Source: Biomphalaria glabrata
Taxonomy: Eukaryota > Mollusca > Gastropoda > Planorbidae
Direction: 5' to 3'
Assembly (NCBI RefSeq): GCF_947242115.1
Contig: NC_074720.1
Span: 12,558,645 to 12,622,644 of the forward strand
DNA length: 64,000 nt
Shown here: piece after piece, positions 23,756 to 35,800 of the stretch
Position numbering within the stretch: position 1 is the stretch's first letter
Layout: each line of letters opens with the position of its first letter
The notes under the pieces: generated by a model
The model's input: only the letters and a program-made list of their open reading frames with translations
Databases searched by the model: none
Told to the model about the DNA's origin: nothing
Program-made: the position numbers and the translations under genes

Positions 23756-24923
23756 TGTGCTAATATTATATGGTATTACGTCATTGTTGGTTGTTTATGT
23801 TTTGTGCGAAAGCAAAAGGATTCAGAGCATACAAAAGTGAGAAAGATCCATATCTCGTTAAGCTCGAGTATAGAAATACTCCGATAAATAGACTGCCGTA
23901 TTCACCATCACAATTGCTGACGAGTAGAAGACTCAGGGAATGATTCCAACTGATCACAAACTATTGAAACCATCGGTAGCTCAAAATGCAGAGACATTAC
24001 TCAACGAACGACAGATGAAAAGAAAAGTGAAATACGATGCAAAAGCAAGACTACCTAAAGATTATTCTGTCGGAGAGTTCAAACATGGCAGAAAGCAGTT
24101 GTCATAAAAAAACATTCATCACCCAGATCTTACATCATAAAGACAAACGGTGGATAAACATACAGAAGAAATCAACGCTTTTTGAATAAGAGTTTCAATG
24201 AAGACATCTCTGGGTACTATGATACCGATGAAGACAATGAACTGCAAACTGTTGGAACAAACGAAACAGACAGTTATAGACCAACGTCTAGAGAACTTGT
24301 TGTGCCAGTCAAGACAACCAGAAATGGACGAATTCTTAAAGTTCCTAGTAGAAAGGGCCGGCCTTAGGCCACTGCAGCCTATGCGGTCGCAGTGGGCGCC
24401 GCGCTTTAATAGGCCCCGCGCTAATTCCAAGTGTACATTATTAAATTAAACCATTATAACGTATATAAAATAACAGGTTTTTCGCGACCTCCTGATTTTC
24501 CAGGGCTCCAGGAAATCTCATGAAAAGGCAAAATATACGATAAAGTCGTGAACTTTTTTTGAATTTATTCAAATCTCCTGAAGAATAGACGAAATTGACA
24601 TTTTGGGGTGACAATAAATAAAAAGTGACATTGCGAGCTTTCATTTGATAAAAATTTATTGCAAAGACGAAAGTAGGCCTATTTTCTAATTCAAAAAAAA
24701 ACATTATTTTGACATTATGCTTATCCCTACCCAGACTAGGCCCCGCTCGATCTGTTTCGCATAGGGCCCCGAAAATGCTAGGGCCGGCCCTGCTAGTAGA
24801 TATCACTCTTAAGAACTTTAAAAGGAAGGGTGTGATAATAACTTCAAAAGGAAGGATGTGCTAATATTATATGATATTACGTCATTATTTTTTGTTTATG
24901 TTTTGTGCGAAAGCAAAAGGATT
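23756..24923 (+). mobile_element. Ty3/Gypsy-type LTR retroelement fossil (integrase end)
   Basis: A broken remnant with several breaks. About 70 bp of similar sequence (starting TGTGCTAATATTATATG) lies at both ends as direct repeats, probably partial LTRs. The middle resembles the C-terminal part of a gypsy integrase. A small hAT is inserted at 24353. It is old compared with the LTR block at 28963, judging by its decay. Confidence 0.7.
24353..24792. mobile_element. hAT family A MITE, innermost insertion
   Basis: Begins AAGGGCCGGCC, ends GGGCCGGCCCTG, with a perfect 8-bp duplication CTAGTAGA at 24345-24352 and 24793-24800. 440 bp, non-coding. It must be the youngest layer of the nested stack. 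Confidence 0.93.
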
Positions 24924-24929
24924 AGATGG

Positions 24930-25209
24930 AAATAAAAAGAGTTTCCATTGGATTGAGGAAAGATGAATAGAGGGGTAATAACTCGAGTGTGAAGTTTAAT
25001 TGTGAAATTATAGACGCCAAACCCGAATAATCGACTATTCTAGCATTATTAAGAATAACTTTTAGATCTGTTATACTTGATTCGGTAGATTTTGCTTCAA
25101 GGTTAATTAGTGTAGCCATATAATACTCGCCATTTAGATCTATTATTAGTAAAGGTAACAAGATACCTGGAATTCGCTGTATATCATGCAGTTTTATTCG
25201 TGGCAACAA
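24930..25209 (-). pseudogene. Tc1/mariner-like transposase fragment
   Basis: A 95-codon minus-strand frame ending at 24922 contains YSSFLNPMET, close to the PYSPxLNPIE box just after the second Asp of DDE transposases of the Tc1/mariner/IS630 group. Only this segment is recognisable. It lies inside hAT family B, probably as an older insert. Confidence 0.55.
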
Positions 25210-25735
25210 AGTTTAAAATGTAAGACTAATTTTAGTTTTTAAATTTGATCTCTGTGGGAAAAAATATTTTTAAAATGTCAACAAAGTCAACGTACTGATA
25301 GACCTAGATCTAGTTTTAGTCTTTGTTATAAATTTAATCCATAAATGTTGAAGAAAAAAAAGACACCTGTTGACACTATTTGTCAATCAAACATATTAAT
25401 TTATGTATTTACAAATAAATTTCGGACACCCATTTGGGGGGGGGGGGGGCCGGGGGGATTTTAAAATTCTCCCCCCCATCCCCCCCCCCCTTTAGTTACG
25501 CCACTGCTAAAGGATAAATAAAATACAAAGACGAATGTATTTTCTAATATAAACTCATAATTTTCACTTATAATCCGTATCCCTACCCAAACTGGGCCCC
25601 GCGAATTCCGTTTCGCATAGGGCCCCACAATGTTTAAGTCCGGCCCTGCTATTTAGTGACGGGTGAATACAGAGTAGATTACTTGTTATATAAATATATA
25701 TAGTCAACCCACGGCGTAAGATACGCGCTATTTTG

Positions 25736-26268
25736 CAGGGCCGGCCATTACTAGGCCACTGCAACCTATCTGACCGCAGTGGGCCCCACACTTTCATAGG
25801 ACCCGCGCTAATTCTAGGTATAAGTTATTAAATTAAACCATTTTATAACTTATAACAGATTTCACGCGGCCGCGTGTTTTGCCAGGAGCTCCTGAAAATC
25901 TCTTGAAATTGCAAAATATATGAAAAAGTCATGGAAATCTCCGGAAATTATTAAAAATCTTTTGAAAACTCATACAAATCTCATGAAATGTATAGACAAA
26001 AATTGTCATTTTGGGGTGTCATTCAATATGGAAAACGCTAATCCTACGCGCGATAAATAAAAACGGCATTATGCATTAGCCGTAATTGTGTAATCTGGTG
26101 AAAGAAGCTTCTCGCGCCTCAAACTAATGAAGAATTACTTGAGGTCAACAATTCTCAAAGATAGATTAAAACATTTGGTAACTCTTGCTATTGAGCGTGA
26201 TGTAAGTATAGTAGATTACTTGTTCTCTTTCCGTGACTTCTTGGCCACAATGGTTAAGTCCAGCGCTG
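25736..26268 (+). mobile_element. hAT family A, second copy with hATC domain
   Basis: Begins CAGGGCCGGCC and ends CCAGCGCTG, flanked by CTATTTTG and CTATTTAG. At 26095-26212 the plus strand reads ERSFSRLKLMKNYLRST, a good hAT dimerisation motif. The flanking octamers carry the same mismatch as those of the copy at 22223, so the two are probably duplicates of one insertion. Confidence 0.85.
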
Positions 26269-26280
26269 CTATTTAGTGTT

Positions 26281-26403
26281 TGTAAAATGTTTTACATGTT
26301 TCAGATGTTCCTTCAGAGTTGAAGGACGAAGGGGGTGGGAGCGGGCAGGGTTTGATAAATCCAAACGACAGTCCAGCGCGCAAACCGCACGACCAGGCAG
26401 CCA
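26281..26403 (-). repeat. tRNA-derived SINE, family 2
   Basis: Minus-strand copy of the SINE at 48211: GGCTGCCTGGTCGTGCGGTT, GCGCTGGACTGTCG, then the tail CTCTGAAGGAACATC. The B-box region is partly lost. Ends near TGTAAAAC. Confidence 0.8.
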
Positions 26404-26863
26404 TCCGTAGTGATCGGTGAATACTTGTTCTCCCCCCTCTTGTTTTTTCGTGGGGTGACTATCCGCAGAAATAAGAGAGTGATCTTTCCTTTCCTTCTTC
26501 TTCTCGTCGAACTCTTGAGCGACTAAGAGAATTATATATATATATATATATCTAGATACTATAACCATAGACTACACACCATAGACATAAGAAAAGATAA
26601 ATCTCAAAAAGAGCTAATAAAAGGGAGATAAACAGGCAGGTAATAATAAATTGTAGTAGTCTTCCTTGAACAACTGTAACCTTTAACCCTTTTTGTTATT
26701 GTTTTTTTTTTTATTTAACGGGTCTGGATGCCCTTCGTTTCTAGTCTGTACTCATTGATTTACTGTTCAATATTTAGGCTTAATCGTTATCTTATAAATA
26801 GATCTACATGTAAATCTGCATATTTTTTTTGCTGTCATAAAGGCTTCACTTTTTTAATCATAA

Positions 26864-29800
26864 ATGGCATCACGCTCAGTTGGTAAAGTCTTGTACAAGA
26901 ATGCTGCTCTTTTCGTTTGTGACATGCAAGAAAAATTTCGGCCAACTATTCAGTATTTTCCACAAATACTTAATGTTGCTGGTCGTTTACTTAAAAGCGC
27001 TGAAGCTTTAGGCATGCCTGTGTTATTTACAGAACAATATCCAAAAGGTGTGTAACTGTGTGTTTTAATTAACGACCAACCCAACATATTTTTAATAGGG
27101 CTATGATTCTATATAGAATATTCAATATACTGTAAAGCCACTATATAGCCTAGATACATTGATTATGATTATTACATATCTGGCAAGCCACAGCCACGTA
27201 ATTAAATCATTAATACTAAATACCAATATATTAAATTGATAAATACTAAAATAAGAGTCTAGATCTAGAGTAGGCCTATACTATTATATCATACATAATT
27301 TTACTGATCACTACTCTGCGCAGATTGTTCTAGAATCTATAATTTATAAATGTTTTACTTAATTGAATCTAAAATTAATTTTAATCAAATCATATAATTT
27401 ACAGATGTAAATTCAAAAACAATAGTTACTTCATTACTTCAAAAGAAAAGATGATTAGGCATGTCCCTGTGTCAATCTAGTCATACATGTTAAATGCAGT
27501 GATAAACTCTGCCAAATTGTAGGTTTACATGGCTGATTTAGGCAATAAACCCATTACAAACTCTAATAGCACTAAGGAAGCAACAGACCTGGATTAGTTG
27601 AAGATTATGATATTATCCCGGGACTATTGGACCATGATATTATTAAAATACACAGTCAGATAAAGCAGTAGCCAATATAAAACCTAAATGAAAAGTCTTA
27701 CTTTGGAACAAATGCAATCTAACACAACTACACCAAGCTGCATTAAACTTTCAACAAACATTCTTTTCAGAAAATGAAATTAACCAAACAGTTGATGAAC
27801 ACTGGAATTTCATTAAAAGCTATCTTAAAAACATTATAGAAAATCATATACCAACTAAACATTCGTCGAACAAAATAAAGAAATGCTGGTATAAGGCAGA
27901 AAGAGTTTATAAAAAGTATATTAAAATAAAATACCTAACCCAAAAAGTAAACAGACAGCTGCAGAGTAAATTCATAAACAATGTAATATCTGAGGATAAC
28001 AGCACAGAATTAGAACACATAATTCTTGTGCTGTCATTGATCTGAGTATGGGAAGTGGGAGAAATAACATGTAAAAGATTCCACCCAGGCAAGAGTTAAT
28101 TAAGCTTTGTAAAAAAAAACATGAGGGAGGGAGACTTCTTGTCTCATTCAAATATTAGTTTTGTATATATGTGTTAAAAGCATTATAATTACAAATTGTA
28201 GAATACATCTATATACATTATACATGTACATTATAATGCTATTTTGTTTGCAGGTCTTGGCCATACTGTATCAGAATTAGATGTGAAACAACATAAAGTC
28301 TTCCCCAAAACATGCTTCTCTATGATGGTTCCAAGTGTGGAGACAGAATTAAAGAAATATTCTGGTTTGTAATTGTTTTTACATTTCTGGTTTGAAGTAA
28401 AACTGAAAAAAATGTACATACATGTTGATTTCAATTCTTTAGCCATTAACAGACTTCAAAATTTTTTGTATTTTTCTCATTGTTGTTTTTATACATTTGT
28501 ACCTTTTTTTCTATAGTGGAAGCAAAACGTTTAAACAAAGTAACAATAAGTTCTTGTTTGAGCTATACAAAACTTATAGGCAGCCTTCTCTGCAGTTCAG
28601 TCACACTCACACATTACATTGCACAGAAACTCATACAATCATAACTGACAAGAGTGACCTGGAATGTTTGTAAAAGAATGTTTGTAAAATGTTTTACATT
28701 TTCGGATGTTCCTTCAGAGTTGAAGATAATTACTTCCTAGTCCAAACCTCCCGCAGGATGACGGGGGATGGGAGCTGGCAGGGTTTAAACCCGGGACCAT
28801 CGATAAATCTGAACGACAGTCCAGCGTGCAAACCGCACGACCAGGCAGCCATGAATGAACCATTATGAACTGTTGAAGAAAAAGGAGAATCATTGTCAAA
28901 GTCTTTTGTAACCTTACTGTTAATTACTGATAAGTTACTGATAATCTTGATTCTATACAGCTGTGACAAGTCAAAAACTCGCTGTCAGAGTCACTCTAAT
29001 TTATCACAGCATTAATTATTATTTTTCATTATTTATTTATTTTATTTTAATTATTTCCCCATCCTACCCCTAAACTATTCACCCGCCACACCTTTTCCGC
29101 TCCAGGCTAGACTTAGTTGACCACCTTGGAGATAGCTAAGGCGCGTCCTTTCATTTATCTGCCCTTGATCGGGGAAAGGTCTCTTTTGTCTTGCCCGCCG
29201 GATGTCTGAAGGACGGTCGCGGTTGACCCCACCTTGGTTTGAATGCAAGCTAATCCTTCTCCCCCCCCCTTCTCTCACGTCTCTCTTTGATCTAAGGGAT
29301 TACCCTGGTCAACACACCGCGTGATATTCCAAGGTGCGGCTCCCACCTCGAGTCAAATCCACCCACGTGTAAGATAAATCTTAGCCTAGGACATTTCCTG
29401 TGTCCGCTCACATTTTCCAGGCCTTTGTATATAAGGTAAATTAAATAAAGTCAGACCCTCTCTTTCTCATTCGAGCTGAGCTATCGAGTCTGGACTATAT
29501 CATTTATTCTACCTCCTAGAGGAATACCTGGTGGTAAGCCGAACTTAATCACAAGTTCCATCTTAATTACTTTTGTGCTATTTCTCACTGGAGACTATTA
29601 TGTGTATTTCATTATTTCATTTATATTTAATTAGTGCATTGTGTATTTCTCACTGGCGTAAGTAGAAAACATGAACATGGCTAATGTATATTTTATGTAT
29701 TGCATTAATCTATTAATGCTACGTTGCTCAATTGATCATTGAGGCAACCATGTATATATTTGTACATCTTATTTTATTTCCTTTATCTCGGTTGATCGCC

Positions 29801-32800
29801 TTGATGATTTTACTATCGCACTAATACTGCGCTTAGAAAGGAGATAGGAGTTATCTCCCCTGTATTGAATTATCTCCCCTTTTCTCATTTTACCCTAATG
29901 AGAGTTGCGCCGCTTGAACGGACACACCATTCAAGCGCGCTCCATTGTTCCCGACCCACGGTCATATGTAAACAATCATCTGGGTCGCTGACCACCGCCC
30001 AATTCAACCCCCCCCCCCTTTTCTTTCTCTATCCACCTGTGTTGTTTATTTGAGATTATTATTTCCCCTTCTATGTACATTTTTATATTATTATTTCCCC
30101 TTTTATGTACATTTCTATATTGCTACTATCTGCCATCTATTTTCCCAAAATCCCATTTGTCATCATCTCCTCATTGTGCTCTAAAGCAATTTCACCAACC
30201 TGACGAATGCACCTCAGTCGAGGGCATCTATAAGATGTATGAGAGACATGTCCTAACTTGTCTTTATTTATCCGCAGCCTCCCTCAGGTGTCTGCCTATT
30301 TATCGGATCACTGACCTGCCTATTGCCTATTTGTTTGATATCAAGAATCACCTACTATCTTTGTGCTTAGTGCTATTCAGCACTGCACTAGCTCACTGAC
30401 CTGCTTATTTATTTATTGGATCAACGATCCATTTACCTGCATCTGTGCTTAGTGCTATTCAGCACTGCACTTGCCTACTGAGATCTACTCAACTCTACCA
30501 CTTGGCGCTATCGGCATTGCCCGCCTATTCGACAGCCCACCTGTCACATTTTGGCGAGCCCGTCCGGGATTTAACCCATTAGTACAGCAGGCACGAACAG
30601 GCAGCAATAACTAAACTCCATATCAATATTTTTTTTTTCTTAGAATATTTATAAGTATCATCTCTTCGCATTATCAAGAGTGTCACTTCTGTCATATTTT
30701 ATGTATTACTATTATTGCATTTCATGTGTAATATTTTCTTGCAGGAACTTTGTGATTAACTTAGGCAGACACCGCATTCCTTCTGCACTTTTTCCTGTAA
30801 CTCATGAGCAATTGCTCTCCAGTGGCCCTTTCCTCTATTCCATTTCATACTTTTCTAATCCGTCTTCTATTATCATGGACTCAACAGAATTAGATTCTGA
30901 AGTTGAGGAGATTATGATACTCCTTGGATTTAAAGACCCCGAGGTGGAAGACATCGTACGCTGGTTGATTGACAATGAAAGAAAATCCAAGCAAGAAATG
31001 GAAGAAGTGGACAAAGCCCATGAACAGGAAACACCAGAAATCAGACAGAGCTATAGGCCGCAGAGTTTGGAGCTTTGTGCTCTAAAGCAATTTCACCAAC
31101 CTGACGAATACACCTCAGTCGAGGGCATCTATAAGATGTATGAGAGACATGTCCTAACTTGTCTTTATTTATCCGCAGCCTCCCTCAGGTGTCTGCCTAT
31201 TTATCGGATCACTGACCTGCCTATTGCCTATTTGTTTGATATCAAGAATCAAAGTCAAGAATCAAAGTCTTTTGTAACCTTACTGTTAATTACTGATAAG
31301 TTACTGATAATCTTGATTCTATACAGCTGTGACAAGTCAAAAACTCGCTGTCAGAGTCACTCTAATTTATCACAGCATTAATTATTATTTTTCATTATTT
31401 ATTTATTTTATTTTAATTATTTCCCCATCCTACCCCTAAACTATTCACCCGCCACACCTTTTCCGCTCCAGGCTAGACTTAGTTGACCACCTTGGAGATA
31501 GCTAAGGCGCGTCCTTTCATTTATCTGCCCTTGATCGGGGAAAGGTCTCTTTTGTCTTGCCCGCCGGATGTCTGAAGGACGGTCGCGGTTGACCCCACCT
31601 TGGTTTGAATGCAAGCTAATCCTTCTCCCCCCCCCCTTCTCTCACGTCTCTCTTTGATCTAAGGGATTACCCTGGTCAACACACCGCGTGATATTCCAAG
31701 GTGCGGCTCCCACCTCGAGTCAAATCCACCCACGTGTAAGATAAATCTTAGCCTAGGACATTTCCTGTGTCCGCTCACATTTTCCAGGCCTTTGTATATA
31801 AGGTAAATTAAATAAAGTCAGACCCTCTCTTTCTCATTCGAGCTGAGCTATCGAGTCTGGACTATATCATTTATTCTACCTCCTAGAGGAATACCTGGTG
31901 GTAAGCCGAACTTAATCACAAGTTCCATCTTAATTACTTTTGTGCTATTTCTCACTGGAGACTATTATGTGTATTTCATTATTTCATTTATATTTAATTA
32001 GTGCATTGTGTATTTCTCACTGGCGTAAGTAGAAAACATGAACATGGCTAATGTATATTTTATGTATTGCATTAATCTATTAATGCTACGTTGCTCAATT
32101 GATCATTGAGGCAACCATGTATATATTTGTACATCTTATTTTATTTCCTTTATCTCGGTTGATCGCCTTGATGATTTTACTATCGCACTAATACTGCGCT
32201 TAGAAAGGAGATAGGAGTTATCTCCCCTGTATTGAATTATCTCCCCTTTTCTCATTTTACCCTAATGAGAGTTGCGCCGCTTGAACGGACACACCATTCA
32301 AGCGCGCTCCATTGTTCCCGACCCACGGTCATATGTAAACAATCATCTGGGTCGCTGACCACCGCCCAATTCAACCCCCCCCCTTTTCTTTCTCTATCCA
32401 CCTGTGTTGTTTATTTGAGATTATTATTTCCCCTTCTATGTACATTTTTATATTATTATTTCCCCTTTTATGTACATTTCTATATTGCTACTATCTGCCA
32501 TCTATTTTCCCAAATCCCATTTGTCATCATCTCCTCATTGTGCTCTAAAGCAATTTCACCAACCTGACGAATGCACCTCAGTCGAGGGCATCTATAAGAT
32601 GTATGAGAGACATGTCCTAACTTGTCTTTATTTATCCGCAGCCTCCCTCAGGTGTCTGCCTATTTATCGGATCACTGACCTGCCTATTGCCTATTTGTTT
32701 GATATCAAGAATCACCTACTATCTTTGTGCTTAGTGCTATTCAGCACTGCACTAGCTCACTGACCTGCTTATTTATTTATTGGATCAACGATCCATTTAC

Positions 32801-35800
32801 CTGCATCTGTGCTTAGTGCTATTCAGCACTGCACTTGCCTACTGAGATCTACTCAACTCTACCACTTGGCGCTATCGGCATTGCCCGCCTATTCGACAGC
32901 CCACCTGTCACATTTTGGCGAGCCCGTCCGGGATTTAACCCATTAGTACAGCAGGCACGAACAGGCAGCAATAACTAAACTCTATATCAATATATTTTTT
33001 TTCTTAGAATATTTATAAGTATCATCTCTTCGCATTATCAAGAGTGTCACTTCTGTCATATTTTATGTATTACTATTATTGCATTTCATGTGTAATATTT
33101 TCTTGCAGGAACTTTGTGATTAACTTAGGCAGACACCGCATTCCTTCTGCACTTTTTCCTGTAACTCATGAGCAATTGCTCTCCAGTGGCCCTTTCCTCT
33201 ATTCCATTTCATACTTTTCTAATCCGTCTTCTATTATCATGGACTCAACAGAATTAGATTCTGAAGTTGAGGAGATTATGATACTCCTTGGATTTAAAGA
33301 CCCCGAGGTGGAAGACATCGTACGCTGGTTGATTGACAATGAAAGAAAATCCAAGCAAGAAATGGAAGAAGTGGACAAAGCCCATGAACAGGAAACACCA
33401 GAAATCAGACAGAGCTATAGGCCGCAGAGTTTGGAGCTGAACACCACACCGGCAAGACTAGACGAGGAAACAGAAAAGAGCGAAACCACAACTCATGTCC
33501 AAATTGAGTACACTGCCCAAACGGACTCAGAAGTTGCTGCTAAGGATGAAACTTTCATACCTGATATCCCTACTCTCGACAATTCCACATTGTCTACCCA
33601 GCCCAACCCTCCTGCTCAGTCCAATAGTCCTGCAAACTGCGATGCCCCAATCCAGCCCATGCCCTCGAGCAAATCTCAACATAGAAAGGCACCAACCCAA
33701 CAACCAGCCTTGCACAAAAACTGCAACTACCCAGCACGTAAGCCTCGTCATAACCAGAACAACCAAGCCCACCGTGACTGTAACAACAGCACACGTGGCA
33801 ACAAACTTAACCTTCCCTTTGGTGACTGCAACGACAGCATGCGTAGCCACAAACCCAACCGCCAAAAGCAGCAGGCCTCACAGCGCATTTCAGTAATGAC
33901 CGCGGTCCCCAAACCCTCTGAGTCTAATCAGCAAACACGGACAGATAGAACAGCGGGCGACCCATGTGTCATATCAACACTGACTGTGGCCCCTGAACAC
34001 ACTGCCCTTGGCCCTACGAAAACGGAAGTCCTACCGGCACTTCCTCACCCTGTCTCTTCTTCTCCCGGGATAGAGACCATTCTGGTTAATGGGCGGTACG
34101 TCCGGTCCCTATTTGACACAGGCTGTGCGGTAAGTTCAGTTATCTGCAAAGCACTGGTTGATCCGGCTGATCTCACAGATAGAACTGTGACGATTCAGTC
34201 CCTTGACCGTGAGATTCCTCCAAAGGTTCTTCCTATTGCTAGGGTCCACGTAGAATGCAAGTACGTACATGGCACCATTGATGCAGTTGTCATGGACAAG
34301 CCAGTATATGACTTCATTCTAGGCTCAAAATATGTTCCTCTTGGAGTAGTCAATAAACCATTCTTCTCACTGCCCGTCGGTAGATCGACGAAGCAGAAAC
34401 GTGGCCGCAACCAGCCGGTTGGAAGCCCTGGTCGCCACGCTAACACGCCTAGTCCCGACTCATCAGCGAATCTCAAACCACTCCACCCTGGCATTGACAC
34501 TGCTAGGAAGTCACGAGTTAAGTCGTACACCCGCTCTCGTGAGGGTCTTCTTGACCCAGGCTACTCAGCCAAAATTAAGCAACATTCCTCTGACATTGAC
34601 AGTGTCAGAATGCCCCGAACCCTTGCTCTCGTGGACTCACTCCTCTTCATGGCTCCTCAGCCACCATTCCGAATCAACCTTCCCCTGGCATTGATAGTGT
34701 CAGGAAGTCACGGGGTAAGCCGCACCCTCGCGCTCGTGAAAACTCTTCTCACCCTGGCTCCTCAGCCACCATTCAATATCAACCTTCCCCTGGCATTAAC
34801 CGTGTCAGGAAGCCACGATGTAAGCCAGATTATCGCACTCGTGGGGACGTTCTCAGGCAGAACTCCACATTCTTTATCAGGCCACTCTTCCCTGACATTG
34901 ATCGTGTCAGACGATACCGAGGTAAGCTGACTACTTACTCTCGTGAAGAAGCGCCTCACAGCGGCTTCGGAGGTAAGCCCCAACGAGCACACGTGCCTTG
35001 GGCACCCCGCCTAAGCCCCAATCACCCTCCCCAATCCGCCCCAGGAAGGAATTATTACTCACCCAATCGCCCAATCTACTCTCCCGAGCAACCCCAAATG
35101 TTTCACCCAGGTGACTACATACTCAGGGACGGAAAGTAGACCACGGACAGACTTGGACAGACTCTCCTCCTGGCATGGATACCCCTTTATTTTCCAGATA
35201 TTTTTTTTTCTAATGCTGTGATAACAACTGATCTTAAAGTTAGAGTGACATCAGTCTGCTCGCACTTTATGGATCTTCTGCGATAGATCCATCTTGGCGG
35301 CGGCGTATGTGACAAGTCAAAAACTCGCTGTCAGAGCTTATTTATTTATTGGATCAACGATCCATTTACCTGCATCTGTGCTTAGTGCTATTCAGCACTG
35401 CACTTGCCTACTGAGATCTACTCAACTCTACCACTTGGCGCTATCGGCATTGCCCGCCTATTCGACAGCCCACCTGTCAAGCTATTAGGTGCGACGTCCC
35501 TATGGATTCAGATCTGTGTGAGACGTCATAGCTACGCCAACCCTCTGCAACTCACTGGACATATCCTGTCAACTACGCTGCCCAGGCAGATCCGCTCTGC
35601 CCGCAGTACATTTGTGCCCACGGTAGCCGGCCACCCGCCCTACTGTGCCCACTATAGATATTAGAGCTTGGGATTGAGACTCCACAAGAACTATATCACC
35701 GGCGTCCCTCTATCCGCTAGAGCGCCACCTCCAGCTGCAGAACCTCAAGCCAGGACACAGCCAGCTGCGACATCAACAGGAAAACCAGCTAAGTCAGAGG

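Larger units (their letters stand above)
22715..25506 (-). mobile_element. hAT family B with remnant transposase, nested in family A
   Basis: Begins CAGGGGCGTAACTAG and ends TAGTTACGCCACTG, flanked by a perfect 8-bp duplication CTAAAGGA (22707-22714 and 25507-25514). On the minus strand, about 23160-22940, the transposase C-terminus is clear: CERSFSKLKFIKNYFRST followed by QERLIMV, the hATC dimerisation signature of ZMYM/hAT transposases. Upstream frames to about 23750 are broken. It is itself invaded by a gypsy fossil and carries a Tc1-like fragment. Confidence 0.9.
22223..25648 (+). mobile_element. hAT family A, outer element of a nested stack
   Basis: Begins CAGGGCCGTCC and ends CCGGCCCTG, with flanks CTATTTTG and CTATTTAG (8 bp, one mismatch). 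At 22529-22630 the plus strand encodes part of the hAT C-terminal dimerisation domain (LKLMKNYL). The rest is interrupted by the second hAT at 22715-25506; removing that insert leaves about 635 bp. Confidence 0.85.
28963..35479 (+). mobile_element. LTR retroelement fossil with a duplicated LTR-leader-gag block
   Basis: Parts: LTR at 28963-30548, leader and start of a gag-like frame (30876-31075), a stray LTR piece (31076-31250), a second LTR at 31328-32912, leader, then a gag-like frame running into a retropepsin-like region (33239-34930; DTG protease motif near 34116), and a short LTR-like piece at 35308-35479. LTR ends are TGTGAC...GTCACA, with a primer-site-like TGGCGAGCCCG just after. No reverse transcriptase or integrase is visible, so it is broken. 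A Ty3/Gypsy origin is likely. The two LTR blocks are almost identical, so the duplication is young. Confidence 0.85.

Noticed and set aside
27048-27059. Hydrolase exon 1 ending at the in-frame stop shortly after position 27047
   Set aside because: Splicing at AAAG|GTGTGT joins in phase to an exon that continues the ISOC2-like sequence.
33527-33865. Minus-strand frames opposite the gag-like region
   Set aside because: Shadow frames caused by biased composition of the fossil's coding strand.
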